A stretch of DNA of 64,000 nucleotides, from contig NZ_CP009429.1 of assembly GCF_001314325.1 (NCBI RefSeq), positions 4,526,501-4,590,500 on the forward strand. Reading direction: 5' to 3'. Origin of the DNA: Sphingopyxis macrogoltabida (GTDB lineage Bacteria > Pseudomonadota > Alphaproteobacteria > Sphingomonadales > Sphingomonadaceae). This document shows, one piece after another, positions 16,520 through 25,792 of the stretch. Within the stretch, counting starts at the first letter, position 1. Each line of letters opens with the position of its first letter. The position numbers were made by a program, and so were the translations under genes. The notes beneath the pieces are model-generated. The model worked only from the letters and a program-made list of their open reading frames with translations, ran no database searches and had not been told where the DNA came from.

Positions 16520-17305
16520 TCAAGCTATGAGCTGTAGTTCGGTTTCGCGCGCAAACAGGTAGCGCCTGGCTTCACCCTCAAGACAGATTGCGGCGAGTAT
16601 CCCGCTCCGAAAAGCGCCGGTATCGATCCCGATCCGGTTCATCTGCTCGTCGGGTTCGGCCGAAATGCTATGGCCGTGTATGATCATTTTGCCATGTTCG
16701 CTCATGTCGTCGAGGAATTCATCCCGTATCCAGCGTAAGTCCGTCATTGACTGCTTTTCCAACGGCACGCCGGGCCGGATGCCAGCATGGACGAAGGCAT
16801 AGTCACCGATTTCGATTACATCCTCGCCCATTCCGAGAAACCGGACATGTTCAGCGGGCACCAGATCGGGTAGCCGCTCGGCCACTTCCTCGAAGCTTGC
16901 GGCATCGAGGCTTCCGTCGTCGTTCCAATAGCTGCGTACCGTCGCATCGCCGCCGATCCGCATAAAATAGCGCAGGCGCCGCACGTCGCCGGTCAAGGCA
17001 GCCAGAAAACATTCCTCATGGTTGCCGATCAGCAGGCGGGTGTCCGGAAACTCTTCGCGCAGGCGAATCGCGCGCTCCACCACGGCCGCCGATGCAGGAC
17101 CGCGGTCGATGAGATCGCCGAGCAGGACAATCGTAAGGTCGGCGGGACCCCGCCGTGCGTGGTCGGCGCGGATCAGGTCCATCATCTGGGCGAACAGATC
17201 GTCGCGGCCATGAATATCACCGATCGCATAAACACGACGACCTTCCGGAATGGCGTGGTTGCCACGAGCCACCCCGACTGGTTTGCTATTTCGTTTCCAG
17301 AACAT
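16520..17305 (-). CDS. Calcineurin-like metallophosphoesterase (Ser/Thr phosphatase family)
   Basis: A 261-aa cytosolic phosphatase. The PPP metal motifs are all visible: GDIHGR, LLGDLIDRGP, IGNHEE, and late His residues in FVHAGIRPGV and IIHGHS. These ligate the dinuclear metal centre. The family includes bacterial bis(5'-nucleosyl)-tetraphosphatases and PrpA-like protein phosphatases; length and motifs do not separate the two. I chose ATG 17305 (MFWKRNSK), giving a normal length; an open frame extends to 17407 with another ATG at 17332. It sits between ugd and wecB but need not be part of polysaccharide synthesis. Confidence 0.85.
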   Translation of the reverse strand: MFWKRNSKPVGVARGNHAIPEGRRVYAIGDIHGRDDLFAQMMDLIRADHARRGPADLTIVLLGDLIDRGPASAAVVERAIRLREEFPDTRLLIGNHEECFLAALTGDVRRLRYFMRIGGDATVRSYWNDDGSLDAASFEEVAERLPDLVPAEHVRFLGMGEDVIEIGDYAFVHAGIRPGVPLEKQSMTDLRWIRDEFLDDMSEHGKMIIHGHSISAEPDEQMNRIGIDTGAFRSGILAAICLEGEARRYLFARETELQLIA

Positions 17306-17573
17306 GAAAAGTCCAACCGATCTGCCGTCCATACGCCATTGGCGGCCGCAGCCATCCGCTCTCGCGACGACACCTGCCCCCCTAGGCGCTAAAATCCCAA
17401 GTGACAATATACGCCGAAACGAAGCAATTGTTGCAATAACCGCCGCAGCACTACCAAATGCGTTGTTGAAAATCGTTCAACTTAAGAGCGCTGCAAGATT
17501 TTGAGCCTAAACTCTCATCAACGAAACTCGGGGCGTTGCCGCTGATGTCGCCAGCCCGCAGGAGTCCTGCTGT

Positions 17574-18689
17574 ATGAAGGTCATGACGGTTTTCGGGACG
17601 CGACCGGAAGCAATCAAAATGTTTCCGGTCGTGCATGCCCTGCAGCGTCAGCCGGACATTGACGTCCGCGTCTGCGTAACTGCGCAGCATCGTGCGATGC
17701 TCGACCAAGTCCTCGATATCGCGCGAATCGTTCCCGACATCGACCTTGACGTCATGGAACCGAACCAAACACTCGATGGCTTGCTTGCGCGCTTGGTAAC
17801 GGGCCTGGGCGAAACCTTCGACGCTGAAAAACCCGATCGAATCCTCGTCCATGGCGACACGCTGACGACCATGGCAGCCACGCTGTCAGCTTATTTCCGG
17901 AAGATTCCGGTGGGCCATGTCGAAGCCGGGCTGCGCAGCGGAAACATTTACCACCCATGGCCCGAAGAGGTAAATCGCAAGGTCACGGGCGCGGTCGCCG
18001 ATTTGCATTTCGCGCCGACCGAGACCGCCGCTGCCGCGCTCCGCGCAGAAAATGTTGCCGCGGATCGCATTCATATTACCGGCAATACGGTAATCGACGC
18101 CCTGCTCGCCACCAAGGCACGAATTGACACGGAGCCCACCCTCGCAACGGCACTCGATCCGCTCGTTCGCCGTTTTACCGGCAAGCGCATCGTCGCCGTT
18201 ACCTCGCATCGTCGCGAGAATTTCGGCGAAGGCATGAAGGCGATCGCGGAGGCGATCGCGGCAATCGCGGCCCGCCCGGATGTCGCCGTCGTGTTTCCGG
18301 TCCATCCCAACCCGCAGGTGCGCAGCGCGATGGAGCCGATCCTTGGCAATCTGGCGAACGTCGCGCTGATCGACCCGCTCGATTATCCCCATTTCGTCCG
18401 CCTGCTCAGCGTCAGCGAGCTGATCCTGACCGACAGCGGCGGGGTGCAGGAAGAAGCGCCCTCGCTCGGCAAGCCAGTGCTCGTGATGCGCGAAACAACC
18501 GAGCGCCCTGAGGGCATTGCCGCGGGCACGGCGCGACTGGTAGGCACCGACCGCGACCGCATCGTTACCGAAATTTTCAGCCTTTTAGACGATGAGGATG
18601 CTTATGCCGCCATGGCCCGCGCCCACAATCCTTTCGGCGACGGCTCGGCGGGAGCCCAGATTGCGGAGATTGTCGCGCGTGCCGGTTGA
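17574..18689 (+). CDS. wecB: UDP-N-acetylglucosamine 2-epimerase (non-hydrolysing)
   Basis: A 371-aa cytosolic enzyme that interconverts UDP-GlcNAc and UDP-ManNAc. The signature start MKVMTVFGTRPEAIKM is followed by the active-site stretches VHGDTLTTMA, HVEAGLRSGN, VTSHRRENFG and LTDSGGVQEEAPSLGKPVLV, all at the family positions. It overlaps wecC and together they convert UDP-GlcNAc to UDP-ManNAcA, a uronic acid found in enterobacterial common antigen and many capsules. The gene is preceded by AGGAGTCCTGCTGT, giving a good ribosome site, and is divergent from the phosphatase gene. Confidence 0.96.
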   Translation: MKVMTVFGTRPEAIKMFPVVHALQRQPDIDVRVCVTAQHRAMLDQVLDIARIVPDIDLDVMEPNQTLDGLLARLVTGLGETFDAEKPDRILVHGDTLTTMAATLSAYFRKIPVGHVEAGLRSGNIYHPWPEEVNRKVTGAVADLHFAPTETAAAALRAENVAADRIHITGNTVIDALLATKARIDTEPTLATALDPLVRRFTGKRIVAVTSHRRENFGEGMKAIAEAIAAIAARPDVAVVFPVHPNPQVRSAMEPILGNLANVALIDPLDYPHFVRLLSVSELILTDSGGVQEEAPSLGKPVLVMRETTERPEGIAAGTARLVGTDRDRIVTEIFSLLDDEDAYAAMARAHNPFGDGSAGAQIAEIVARAG

Positions 18690-19974
18690 TATCGAACATA
18701 AAGTTACCGTGGTCGGGCTGGGATATATCGGCCTGCCCACTGCAGCGCTCATCGCCCGTTCGGGCTGCAAGGTTACGGGCATCGACGTCAGCGCGCATGT
18801 CGTCGAAACGGTCAACAGCGGCCGCGTCCATATCGAGGAAGTCGATCTCGACGGCCTCGTCCAGGGTGTCGTGTCGCGCGGCGCACTCGTCGCCTCGACC
18901 GAAACCGTCGCGGCTGACACCTATGTCATTGCCGTCCCGACACCACACGACGAAGCGCATCGTCCCGACGTCACCTACGTGCTCGATGCCGCGCGCAAGA
19001 TCACGAAGGTGCTGGAACCCGGAAACCTCGTCATTCTCGAATCGACCTCGCCCGTCGGCACGACCGAGAAGGTGGCGGAACTGCTCGCCGCCGAGCGCCC
19101 CGACCTCAAGATTCCCGGACGCTGCTCGGGCACCCCCGACATCTTTCTCGCTTATTGTCCCGAGCGCGTGCTGCCGGGGCGCATCCTCGTCGAACTGGTT
19201 GACAACGACCGTTGTATCGGCGGCATCACGCCGCGCTGCGCGCGCCGTGCGATGACCTTTTATAGACGGTTCGTCCGCGGCGCCTGCGTGACCACCACGG
19301 CGCGTGCCGCCGAAATGGTCAAGCTGGTCGAAAACAGCTACCGCGATGTCAACATCGCCTTCGCCAACGAATTGTCGATGATCGCCGACAAGATGGGCGT
19401 CGATGTGTGGGACGTGATCCGCCTCGCCAACCGCCACCCGCGTGTCAATATCCTGCAGCCAGGTCCTGGCGTCGGCGGCCATTGCATCGCGGTCGATCCC
19501 TGGTTCCTCGTCCACGGCGCTCCCGACGAAAGTCGGCTGATCCGCACCGCGCGAGAAGTGAACCTCGCGAAAACTTCGCATGTCATCGCCGCCACGTCCG
19601 CGCTGATCGCGCGCTTTCCTGACGTCCGGGTCGGCGTCCTCGGTCTCGCCTTCAAACCGAATATAGATGATTTTCGCGAGAGCCCTGCGGTTGAGATCGC
19701 CGCAGCGCTCGTCCGCGAGTTTGGCGCGCGTATTCAGCTTGTCGAGCCCTATGCGAAAACTCTGCCGGATGAATTGTCTGGCACCGGAGCTAAACTGGTC
19801 GAACTCGACGACGCACTTTCCGAATGCGAAATTCTGATTGTTCTTGTCGATCATGACGTGTTCAAATCGGTGCCGCTTGAGGAACGCTTGGACAAGACCG
19901 TATATGACACGCGCGGGCTGTGGCCTGATCAGCCGGAAGGTGAAAATCTCGGTCGCGTTCATCAACTGGCTTAG
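18679..19974 (+). CDS. wecC: UDP-N-acetyl-D-mannosamine dehydrogenase
   Basis: A 431-aa NAD-dependent nucleotide-sugar dehydrogenase. It has the Rossmann motif VVGLGYIGLPTAALIARSG, the ESTSPVGTTEKV block, and the catalytic region GVGGHCIAVDPWFL, in which HCIAVDPW is the pattern distinguishing WecC-type enzymes from UDP-glucose dehydrogenases. It overlaps wecB by 11 bases. The start is uncertain: I chose GTG 18679 with GGAG ten bases before it; TTG 18670 is also possible, and the longer frame from ATG 18592 lies inside wecB and is unlikely. The product UDP-ManNAcA would be a repeat-unit donor. Confidence 0.94.
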   Translation: MPVDIEHKVTVVGLGYIGLPTAALIARSGCKVTGIDVSAHVVETVNSGRVHIEEVDLDGLVQGVVSRGALVASTETVAADTYVIAVPTPHDEAHRPDVTYVLDAARKITKVLEPGNLVILESTSPVGTTEKVAELLAAERPDLKIPGRCSGTPDIFLAYCPERVLPGRILVELVDNDRCIGGITPRCARRAMTFYRRFVRGACVTTTARAAEMVKLVENSYRDVNIAFANELSMIADKMGVDVWDVIRLANRHPRVNILQPGPGVGGHCIAVDPWFLVHGAPDESRLIRTAREVNLAKTSHVIAATSALIARFPDVRVGVLGLAFKPNIDDFRESPAVEIAAALVREFGARIQLVEPYAKTLPDELSGTGAKLVELDDALSECEILIVLVDHDVFKSVPLEERLDKTVYDTRGLWPDQPEGENLGRVHQLA

Positions 19975-20018
19975 GGTAGAAGACTGGCCGATGGAACATC
20001 CAGAGCAGAAGAATCTGC

Positions 20019-20678
20019 GTGATCAATGACGGGCGCTGCAAGAGTTTAAGATGGGCAATTGCCCTGTCCTTTGGGCTCGCGCTTGCCACGCCAGCGCAAG
20101 CCCAATCTGCCGCCGAATGGGAGATCGGTCCGATAATCCGGGGTACAAACTACTCCGTCGGATTACCGAGCCACCCGACGCCACAGGGTAAAGGCTGGTT
20201 CTTCGATTTCCCTTACCCCTCTGAAACGCAAGGCCACGTGCACTATGTGACCGTTCGGCGTGGTCCGTTGGCCGGAAAATCAAAGATCGTGGTCCGTTAT
20301 CGAATTGATGCCGCACCCGAAGTGAAATTCATTCCGCGCCAATTTCCTCACCGGACGGCAGCTATAACATTATATTTCCAGAGGAAAAACGACAGTTGGA
20401 CGGCCAAGGGAAGATATGACTTCTTTCGCTGGTTTGCTGCCACTTCGACTATGCAGCCCCTTGCGCCCGGGCTTTACGAACTGACGGTTCGCCTCGACGC
20501 TCCAAACTGGGGCTCAGTAATGGGCCAGCAGTCCGGCTTGCATCCGGCAGAGTTTCGGGCGGCGCTTTCCGAAGCGGACCGTGTTGGCCTGTTGTTCGGT
20601 TCTCGCGGCGGGAGAGGGCATGGCGTCTTTGCTACGGGTCCGGCCCGCTTCACCATGCTCTCGTTCAACGTTCTGTGA
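20019..20678 (+). CDS. Secreted protein of unknown function
   Basis: A 219-aa protein with a clear signal peptide: basic start, hydrophobic WAIALSFGLALATP and cleavage after AQA (about residue 28). The mature part is beta-rich with many aromatic residues (GKGWFFDFPYP, DFFRWFAATS) and resembles an all-beta carbohydrate-binding or lyase-like fold in composition only; I recognise no family motif or catalytic residues. It follows wecC by 44 bases on the same strand, so it is probably the last gene of that operon and may act on the polysaccharide outside the cytoplasm. The start is GTG with a weak ribosome site. Confidence 0.6.
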   Translation: MINDGRCKSLRWAIALSFGLALATPAQAQSAAEWEIGPIIRGTNYSVGLPSHPTPQGKGWFFDFPYPSETQGHVHYVTVRRGPLAGKSKIVVRYRIDAAPEVKFIPRQFPHRTAAITLYFQRKNDSWTAKGRYDFFRWFAATSTMQPLAPGLYELTVRLDAPNWGSVMGQQSGLHPAEFRAALSEADRVGLLFGSRGGRGHGVFATGPARFTMLSFNVL

Positions 20679-20799
20679 AGATGGGTACGGTGCCTTAGCA
20701 ATTCCAGCAAGATCCAGGACTATGTCGCCCGTAGAGCCGTACGGCAGTTTAATGCATCAGGTGCGCGGAGAACCCTTTTGTAGAAAGTCACTCTCGCGT

Positions 20800-21312
20800 C
20801 TATTCTCGCCGAATTGCGACCGCCTTTCTAAATCGGGCGAGCGCACGCATCATGTGATACTCAATGCACTTTTCCCCAACACCGATATGATCGGCGATCA
20901 CTCGATAGGACATGCCCTTCAGCCGGTGCATCAGGAACACTCGTCGGGTTCGTCTCGGCAGATCTAGTAGCATTCGACGATAGGCTGCTCGAATCTCCCG
21001 CCCCTCAATCTTCCATTCCTGTTCCGGAGCGAGCGGAGCATCGCGGGCCTCGTCCAATGGATGGAGCATGCAACCTTTTCGATGCCAAGTCCGCGCCCGG
21101 TCGATTATCAGATTGCGAGCCGTCCGCGTCAAATAGCCATTGGGATTTTCGAGCCTATCGAAAGTCCCGCTTCGCAGCACACAGGTAAATGCCTCCTGGA
21201 CGAGGTCCGGAGCTTCATCACGCCCAACTTTCCTCCGGAAGAAGTGGAATATCCGATCATGCTCCGCCCGGTAGAATGCTTCGAACGTGGGGTAGGGTCC
21301 CGCAGCGGTCAT
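20800..21312 (-). CDS. ECF-type RNA polymerase sigma factor
   Basis: A 170-aa sigma-70 family protein with region 2 (HDRIFHFFRRKVGRDEAPDLVQEAFTCV, split here as FFRRKVGRDEAPDLVQEAF) and region 4 helix-turn-helix (FLMHRLKGMSYRVIADHIGV) joined by a short linker, as in FecI/RpoE-like ECF factors. Its ATG overlaps the stop of the upstream nucleotidyltransferase gene by 4 bases (ATGA), so the two are translationally coupled. No anti-sigma factor or TonB receptor gene is next to it, unlike most FecI systems, so the signal is unknown. It is the last gene of this minus-strand group. Confidence 0.88.
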   Translation of the reverse strand: MTAAGPYPTFEAFYRAEHDRIFHFFRRKVGRDEAPDLVQEAFTCVLRSGTFDRLENPNGYLTRTARNLIIDRARTWHRKGCMLHPLDEARDAPLAPEQEWKIEGREIRAAYRRMLLDLPRRTRRVFLMHRLKGMSYRVIADHIGVGEKCIEYHMMRALARFRKAVAIRRE

Positions 21313-21800
21313 GGCTGGTCTCCCCCGCGCTCACCGATGGGCAGCGACGCATCTCGCGACGCGCGGTAGAGGGTGATCCCGCCCTCGATCCGATCGAGAA
21401 TGAAGGTGTCGCCCTCGGCCCTTGCCGCGCGGATGTCGGACTTCGAGTAAATCTCGACATCGACCGCACAGCGATTGCCCAATTCGCGGTCAATCGTCGC
21501 GCACGCGCGCCGCCAACAACGCTCGTCGGTGAAGAGCGGATGATTGACGACGACCCAGAATTCATAATCGGAAAATTCGATCGTCCGGCTGTCTTCGTAC
21601 CAGGATCGCCGCGCGTAGGGACCGATAAGGATGATCCGCTTGATCTGTCCCGGCTCGGGCGCCTGAACCTGCGAGGGGGCGAACAGGCCGCGCAGGATGC
21701 GGGTGATACGCTCGATTTCGTGCTGCTTGCGCCGGATGAGGTGGCCGACGCGCGCCATCACGACTTCGCGCGCGTAAACGTCGGTTATTGGGGGTATCAT
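21309..21800 (-). CDS. Minimal nucleotidyltransferase (MNT) domain protein
   Basis: A roughly 163-aa protein with a polymerase-beta-like nucleotidyltransferase core. The motif IILIGPYARRSW replaces the usual GSxARG with GPYARRSW, and the metal-binding acidic pair is DYE in FSDYEFWVVV. A later acidic strand (VDVEIYS) could be the third carboxylate. No HEPN domain is attached. It is coupled to the ECF sigma gene by a 4-base overlap and lies 223 bases downstream of an MNT-HEPN gene on the same strand. The start is uncertain: ATG 21800 (MIPPITDVY) or ATG 21758 (MARVGHLI); neither has a strong ribosome site. An even longer frame reaches 21848. Confidence 0.7.
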   Translation of the reverse strand: MIPPITDVYAREVVMARVGHLIRRKQHEIERITRILRGLFAPSQVQAPEPGQIKRIILIGPYARRSWYEDSRTIEFSDYEFWVVVNHPLFTDERCWRRACATIDRELGNRCAVDVEIYSKSDIRAARAEGDTFILDRIEGGITLYRASRDASLPIGERGGDQP

Positions 21801-22023
21801 TTGCAGCTCGCACCGCGGCGGTCCGCGCGATTGCGCGCGGATAGGCAAGCGGTGTTCGCTGTGGTGCCGCCTGAGCGGCTATCAGCAACCGTCCGACACG
21901 CGGCCGGACCTACATGATGCCTGGCAGGATAATCCCCGGGATGGCCGCCAGTCGTCCCATTCCGTGAGACGGATTATGTCAGAATCCGGGAGTCCCGGCA
22001 AGCGGATCCGGGTCAAGCGCCTA

Positions 22024-22941
22024 TCAGCGCGCCGCCGCCTCAAGCTCGGCGATCTTGTCCGAACAGACCTGATGGACCACGCGACCAAGTTCCTCCACTC
22101 GCTCGCCGAGCCAGGTGAGTTCCTCTTCGCTTATCCGGTAATGTTTTGAGTACCTTGCCTTCGTGTAAGCTTCTTTCAGCTTTTGGAACATCGACCTCTC
22201 GCGATGGGTCCCCTCCGGCCAGATACCAAAAAGGCGACGGTCGAGCCCCTCTGCGAGCGAACGCAGGAAGGCGATGTTGTGGTTGTACGGTGTGTACAAT
22301 GTCAGGGTGAGCAGCAGTCCTTGGTACAGTCGTTCCGTCGCTTGATGGAGATCAAAGGCAGCGTATTTAAGCTGATTGTCACCGACGCTCTTTCGCGCGC
22401 GTTCGAGAGAATATTGAGCCGCCGGCATGTACTCGTCGAAATAATCTTTTGCCGCGGCCAACGCTTGGCTCGGTGTTTTCGGCTTCGGGTTGGCCAACTC
22501 GCTATCGTCAGCTTCGTAAACCGCGATCCCGTCCTTCGCGACCTCCATGAAGAAAACGCGGCCATGCGAGAGCCCGTCATTCACCTCGTGCAGGCTGTGG
22601 ATGATGAAGTTGACCGGCGTGTGGATGGTCTTTTCGATCGTGTAGGCGCGAATGAGCCGTTCCTCGGCGGTCGCCCAATAGGCGGCGCGGTCGGTCATCT
22701 CCTTCTGGCTGACGATGACGAGGATGTCATAGTCGGATTTATACTGATTCGCCGAGAGCGGCGCATCGACCCAGTCGCCTCGCGCGTGGCTACCGAACAA
22801 GATAATCTTGAGGATGCGGGCGCCCTTGCGGGGTCCCGTCGCGTTCTCGGTCGCGCCGCGGAACTCGTCGAATATCGTCTCGACGATCCGTTCGAGCTCG
22901 CGCTGCTTGGCGGCGGGAAGATGGGTGAGATCGTTACGCAT
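22024..22941 (-). CDS. Nucleotidyltransferase-HEPN fusion protein
   Basis: A 305-aa two-domain protein. Residues about 40-140 form an MNT nucleotidyltransferase with the complete motif KIILFGSHARGDW and acidic pair SDYDILVIV. Residues about 155-300 form an alpha-helical HEPN-type domain (QLKYAAFDLHQATERLYQG, then a second helical pair). Paired MNT and HEPN domains are known from toxin-antitoxin systems in which the MNT enzyme modifies a HEPN RNase; here both lie in one chain. The usual RX4-6H HEPN catalytic motif is not obvious, so RNase activity is doubtful. It follows the relaxase gene by 40 bases in the same orientation and is probably cargo of the mobilizable element. Confidence 0.8.
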   Translation of the reverse strand: MRNDLTHLPAAKQRELERIVETIFDEFRGATENATGPRKGARILKIILFGSHARGDWVDAPLSANQYKSDYDILVIVSQKEMTDRAAYWATAEERLIRAYTIEKTIHTPVNFIIHSLHEVNDGLSHGRVFFMEVAKDGIAVYEADDSELANPKPKTPSQALAAAKDYFDEYMPAAQYSLERARKSVGDNQLKYAAFDLHQATERLYQGLLLTLTLYTPYNHNIAFLRSLAEGLDRRLFGIWPEGTHRERSMFQKLKEAYTKARYSKHYRISEEELTWLGERVEELGRVVHQVCSDKIAELEAAAR

Positions 22942-22981
22942 GTAGCGGAATCTTCGGGAAGATCGGCCGCTTTGGCAAGAG

Positions 22982-25792
22982 CTAAAGCCCCATGCCGGGC
23001 AACGAGGCCGAGGCTTGCGAGACCGCCGCGCTGATCGCTTGGTTGGCAGCGGGCGCAGCGATGGCTGCTTGCGCCATGGCGGCCCCCGCCGCGGGTGCCT
23101 GTGAAAGCGCAGTCTGGACGACCCCGGCGCGCTCGTTGATCGCCGATGTCAGTCTCGCGCGATCATCGGTGACGATCGTCGCCGACTCCTTCGCGCGCGA
23201 GATACCGACATAGAAGCTTTTCTGGTCGACCAGATTGGCGGCGCGGCTGTCGGCGTGGATGATGACATGCTCGGCAGTGCGTCCCTGCGCGGCGAAGGCG
23301 GTATCGACATATGCGTGGGAAATATGTCGATCGCGCGCCGCGTCGAGGTCTAGGGTCTGCGTCTGCCCCCGCGCGCCAACTACCGTCGCGGTTCGCGCCT
23401 GCTCGTCGATCGCGGTAATTTCGCCGCGCGCACCGTTGATCCGCCCGGCGTCACGATCGTTGCGGGTGAAGCGGATGCTGTCGCCGGTCCTTAGATCCAT
23501 ATACTGGGGCGCGAACACCTGCACCTTGCCGGCGCCCCATTGGCGAGGTCGCCAGTCGACCTCGCGCCCATCCTCGGATTTGAGGGCAATCGTAGCCTTC
23601 GCCGGATCGACCGCCTCGACGCGATAGGCCTCGCCCCGCGCGACGCCCTTGTCGGCATAGTCGCGGGCGAAGCGCACGACATCGCCCCTGTCGTAGCTTA
23701 GGGGGTCACGCGCCTCGGCGCGGGTGAGCCCCTTGTTGACAAGGCTTTCGACGGCGACGGTAGGACCGGAAAGCGCGCCGGACCTGACGAGCGCCGCCCT
23801 TATGTCTGCTGTCAGCGCATCACGTCCCTCGCGCGAGGGCTCGATGACAAGAGTTCGCGTCCGCGCCGCCTTGTCGAGCCCGGCATAGCGCTCGGCGATA
23901 GCGGCGAAGCGGCCGATGCGATCGGCACGTTCGACAATCTGGCCGCCACCGCGATCAAGCGCCGCGAGCGCCTCCTTCGCGTCGCCCTCGATCGAGGCGA
24001 GCACGGCCTCCTTGGTCGCCGCGTTGCTCTGCCGGACGATCTCACCGAGCTTGGCGGTTTCCATGCCAGCGCCTTGGAGCTGGGCGAACGCCGCGCCAGC
24101 CTCGACCGATCCGAGCTGTTTCACGTCGCCGACCAGAATGATCCGTGCTTCATGCTGCTCGGCCAACTCGAACAGCTGCGCGGTATCGCGCGCCGACAGC
24201 AGCGACGCCTCGTCGACGATCCATGCGACCGGCTGGCTGGGTGCAGAACCTTCCGGCACAAGCAAATGGCGGGCGACGGTATCGCTGCGCGTGCCGAGTG
24301 CCTCGCCGAGTGTCATCGCCGCCGATGCCGTCGGCGCCAGGGCGACCACCGACACGCCCCGCGCTTCGGCCTCCCGCGCGAAGGTCGCAAGCACCGTCGT
24401 GGTCTTGGCGGTCCCGGCATAGCCTTGGACCGCGGTGATGCGGTTGCGACTGGTAAGAAGCTGCTCGGTTGCCGCTTTCTGGTCGGCATTCCAGCCAAAG
24501 CCGGACCGCTCCGCCTTCGCCGCCGCACCGGCGACAGCCTTGGCGGCGGCGAGGGGAGGTGCGATTGGCGCGAGCGCACCACGCCCGCGCGCTTCGACAT
24601 GCAGCAACGTCTTCTCGGACGCGATATTCTGGCGGGTCGTGAACCCAGAGAACGCCGCGCCGCGCCGATCGACGAAGGTACGGTCAATGAGCTCGCCCTC
24701 CTTCGTCGCCCGCCCGATCGCGTCGTCGATCTCGGCATAGCCGACCTTTCCAAGTCCAACCCGCCCCGCCTCCTCATGCAGCGCCGCGACCGAGAACACC
24801 GACTGCCGCTCGCCAAGCTTGTCGGCGGCATGGGCGACGGTGCGATCGGCGATCGATGGATCGGGAGAGTGAAGGCCGCTCGCGGCCCTCGCTTCGGCCT
24901 CACGCACCAAGGCCAGCCGGGCCTCGGCATTGAACCCGGCCCGGTCGGCGGTCTCGCGCCAGTCAGCGACAAGCGCGCCATGGTCGGCCGCCCCCTTCGC
25001 CTGCCGCGTATCGAGCGCGGCGACCTGCTTTTCGGCAGCGCTTGCCTCCTCGCGCGAAGTTCCGCGCTCGCCGAGCGCCGCCTCGATCTCGGCGCTACGG
25101 GTGCTGAACGCCGCCATCACGTCGGCCGAGACGCCTTTGATCTCGAACATCGACTCCTTGCCCGGCGCAATCTCATAGCCGAGCTCGCGGACCTTCAAGG
25201 CCAGCTCTTGCCGGTAGATGGCGCCGATCTGCTTCTGGAGCTGATAGATCGCGCGCGGCTCCAGGCTGCGCCACGAGCCAGCCTTGCCCTGCGTGGCATT
25301 CATGATGACATTGTGGGTGTGGAGTTGCGGGTCCTGCGCGCGGCTCGTCCCATGCTGAAAGCTCGCGACAATCAAATTGCCGGTGGCCTCGCGCGTCACG
25401 CTGCCGCCATGCCGAACACGGGTCGCGGCCATATGCGCCTCGACATGCGCGAGCGCCGTCTTCACCGCCTGCCCATGTGCCTCAATCAACCGCCGGTCGC
25501 CCGCGACCTCCGCCATGATCGACACCGACTTGGGCGCACTCATGGTCACATCCCAGCCGGGGCGATGTTCGAGCTGGCCGTCGCGAACCGTGCCGAGCTG
25601 TTGACCCGCGACCTTGCCGTCGAGCAACTCGCGGAAGGCGTCGCGATCGACGTCACCCGACAGCCCAAGCTCCTCGGCTCCCTTCCCATGCCATTCGGAC
25701 GGCGACAGCCCGCCATCGGCGTAATAATCGTCGGCTTCATAATAGCTGCTCGCCTGCGCCGAGCTGGTCAGCGCCGATACCGACGCGACCAT
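22982..25792 (-). CDS. MobF-family conjugative relaxase with helicase domain (TrwC/TraI-like)
   Basis: A 936-aa protein that nicks and unwinds DNA at an origin of transfer. The N-terminal 300 residues are a TrwC relaxase: candidate nicking tyrosines at SSYYEADDYY (17-24), GWDVTMSAPKSVS and the HUH histidines in FQHGTSR and QLHTHNV (about 147-162). The C-terminal half is a superfamily-1 helicase with Walker A VQGYAGTAKTTT (about 465), Walker B WIVDEASLLS and a UvrD-like end AYVDTAFAAQGRTA. The start overlaps the coupling-protein stop (TGATG). Length is close to R388 TrwC. It is intact, so mobilization could work with a helper secretion system. Confidence 0.93.
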   Translation of the reverse strand: MVASVSALTSSAQASSYYEADDYYADGGLSPSEWHGKGAEELGLSGDVDRDAFRELLDGKVAGQQLGTVRDGQLEHRPGWDVTMSAPKSVSIMAEVAGDRRLIEAHGQAVKTALAHVEAHMAATRVRHGGSVTREATGNLIVASFQHGTSRAQDPQLHTHNVIMNATQGKAGSWRSLEPRAIYQLQKQIGAIYRQELALKVRELGYEIAPGKESMFEIKGVSADVMAAFSTRSAEIEAALGERGTSREEASAAEKQVAALDTRQAKGAADHGALVADWRETADRAGFNAEARLALVREAEARAASGLHSPDPSIADRTVAHAADKLGERQSVFSVAALHEEAGRVGLGKVGYAEIDDAIGRATKEGELIDRTFVDRRGAAFSGFTTRQNIASEKTLLHVEARGRGALAPIAPPLAAAKAVAGAAAKAERSGFGWNADQKAATEQLLTSRNRITAVQGYAGTAKTTTVLATFAREAEARGVSVVALAPTASAAMTLGEALGTRSDTVARHLLVPEGSAPSQPVAWIVDEASLLSARDTAQLFELAEQHEARIILVGDVKQLGSVEAGAAFAQLQGAGMETAKLGEIVRQSNAATKEAVLASIEGDAKEALAALDRGGGQIVERADRIGRFAAIAERYAGLDKAARTRTLVIEPSREGRDALTADIRAALVRSGALSGPTVAVESLVNKGLTRAEARDPLSYDRGDVVRFARDYADKGVARGEAYRVEAVDPAKATIALKSEDGREVDWRPRQWGAGKVQVFAPQYMDLRTGDSIRFTRNDRDAGRINGARGEITAIDEQARTATVVGARGQTQTLDLDAARDRHISHAYVDTAFAAQGRTAEHVIIHADSRAANLVDQKSFYVGISRAKESATIVTDDRARLTSAINERAGVVQTALSQAPAAGAAMAQAAIAAPAANQAISAAVSQASASLPGMGL

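Noticed and set aside
20679..22023. Second copy of the tRNA-Gly 3' end as attachment site of the island
   Set aside because: I looked for GGAGCGGGCGAAGGGATTC on the left side of the island and found no match by eye; the left border stays unknown.
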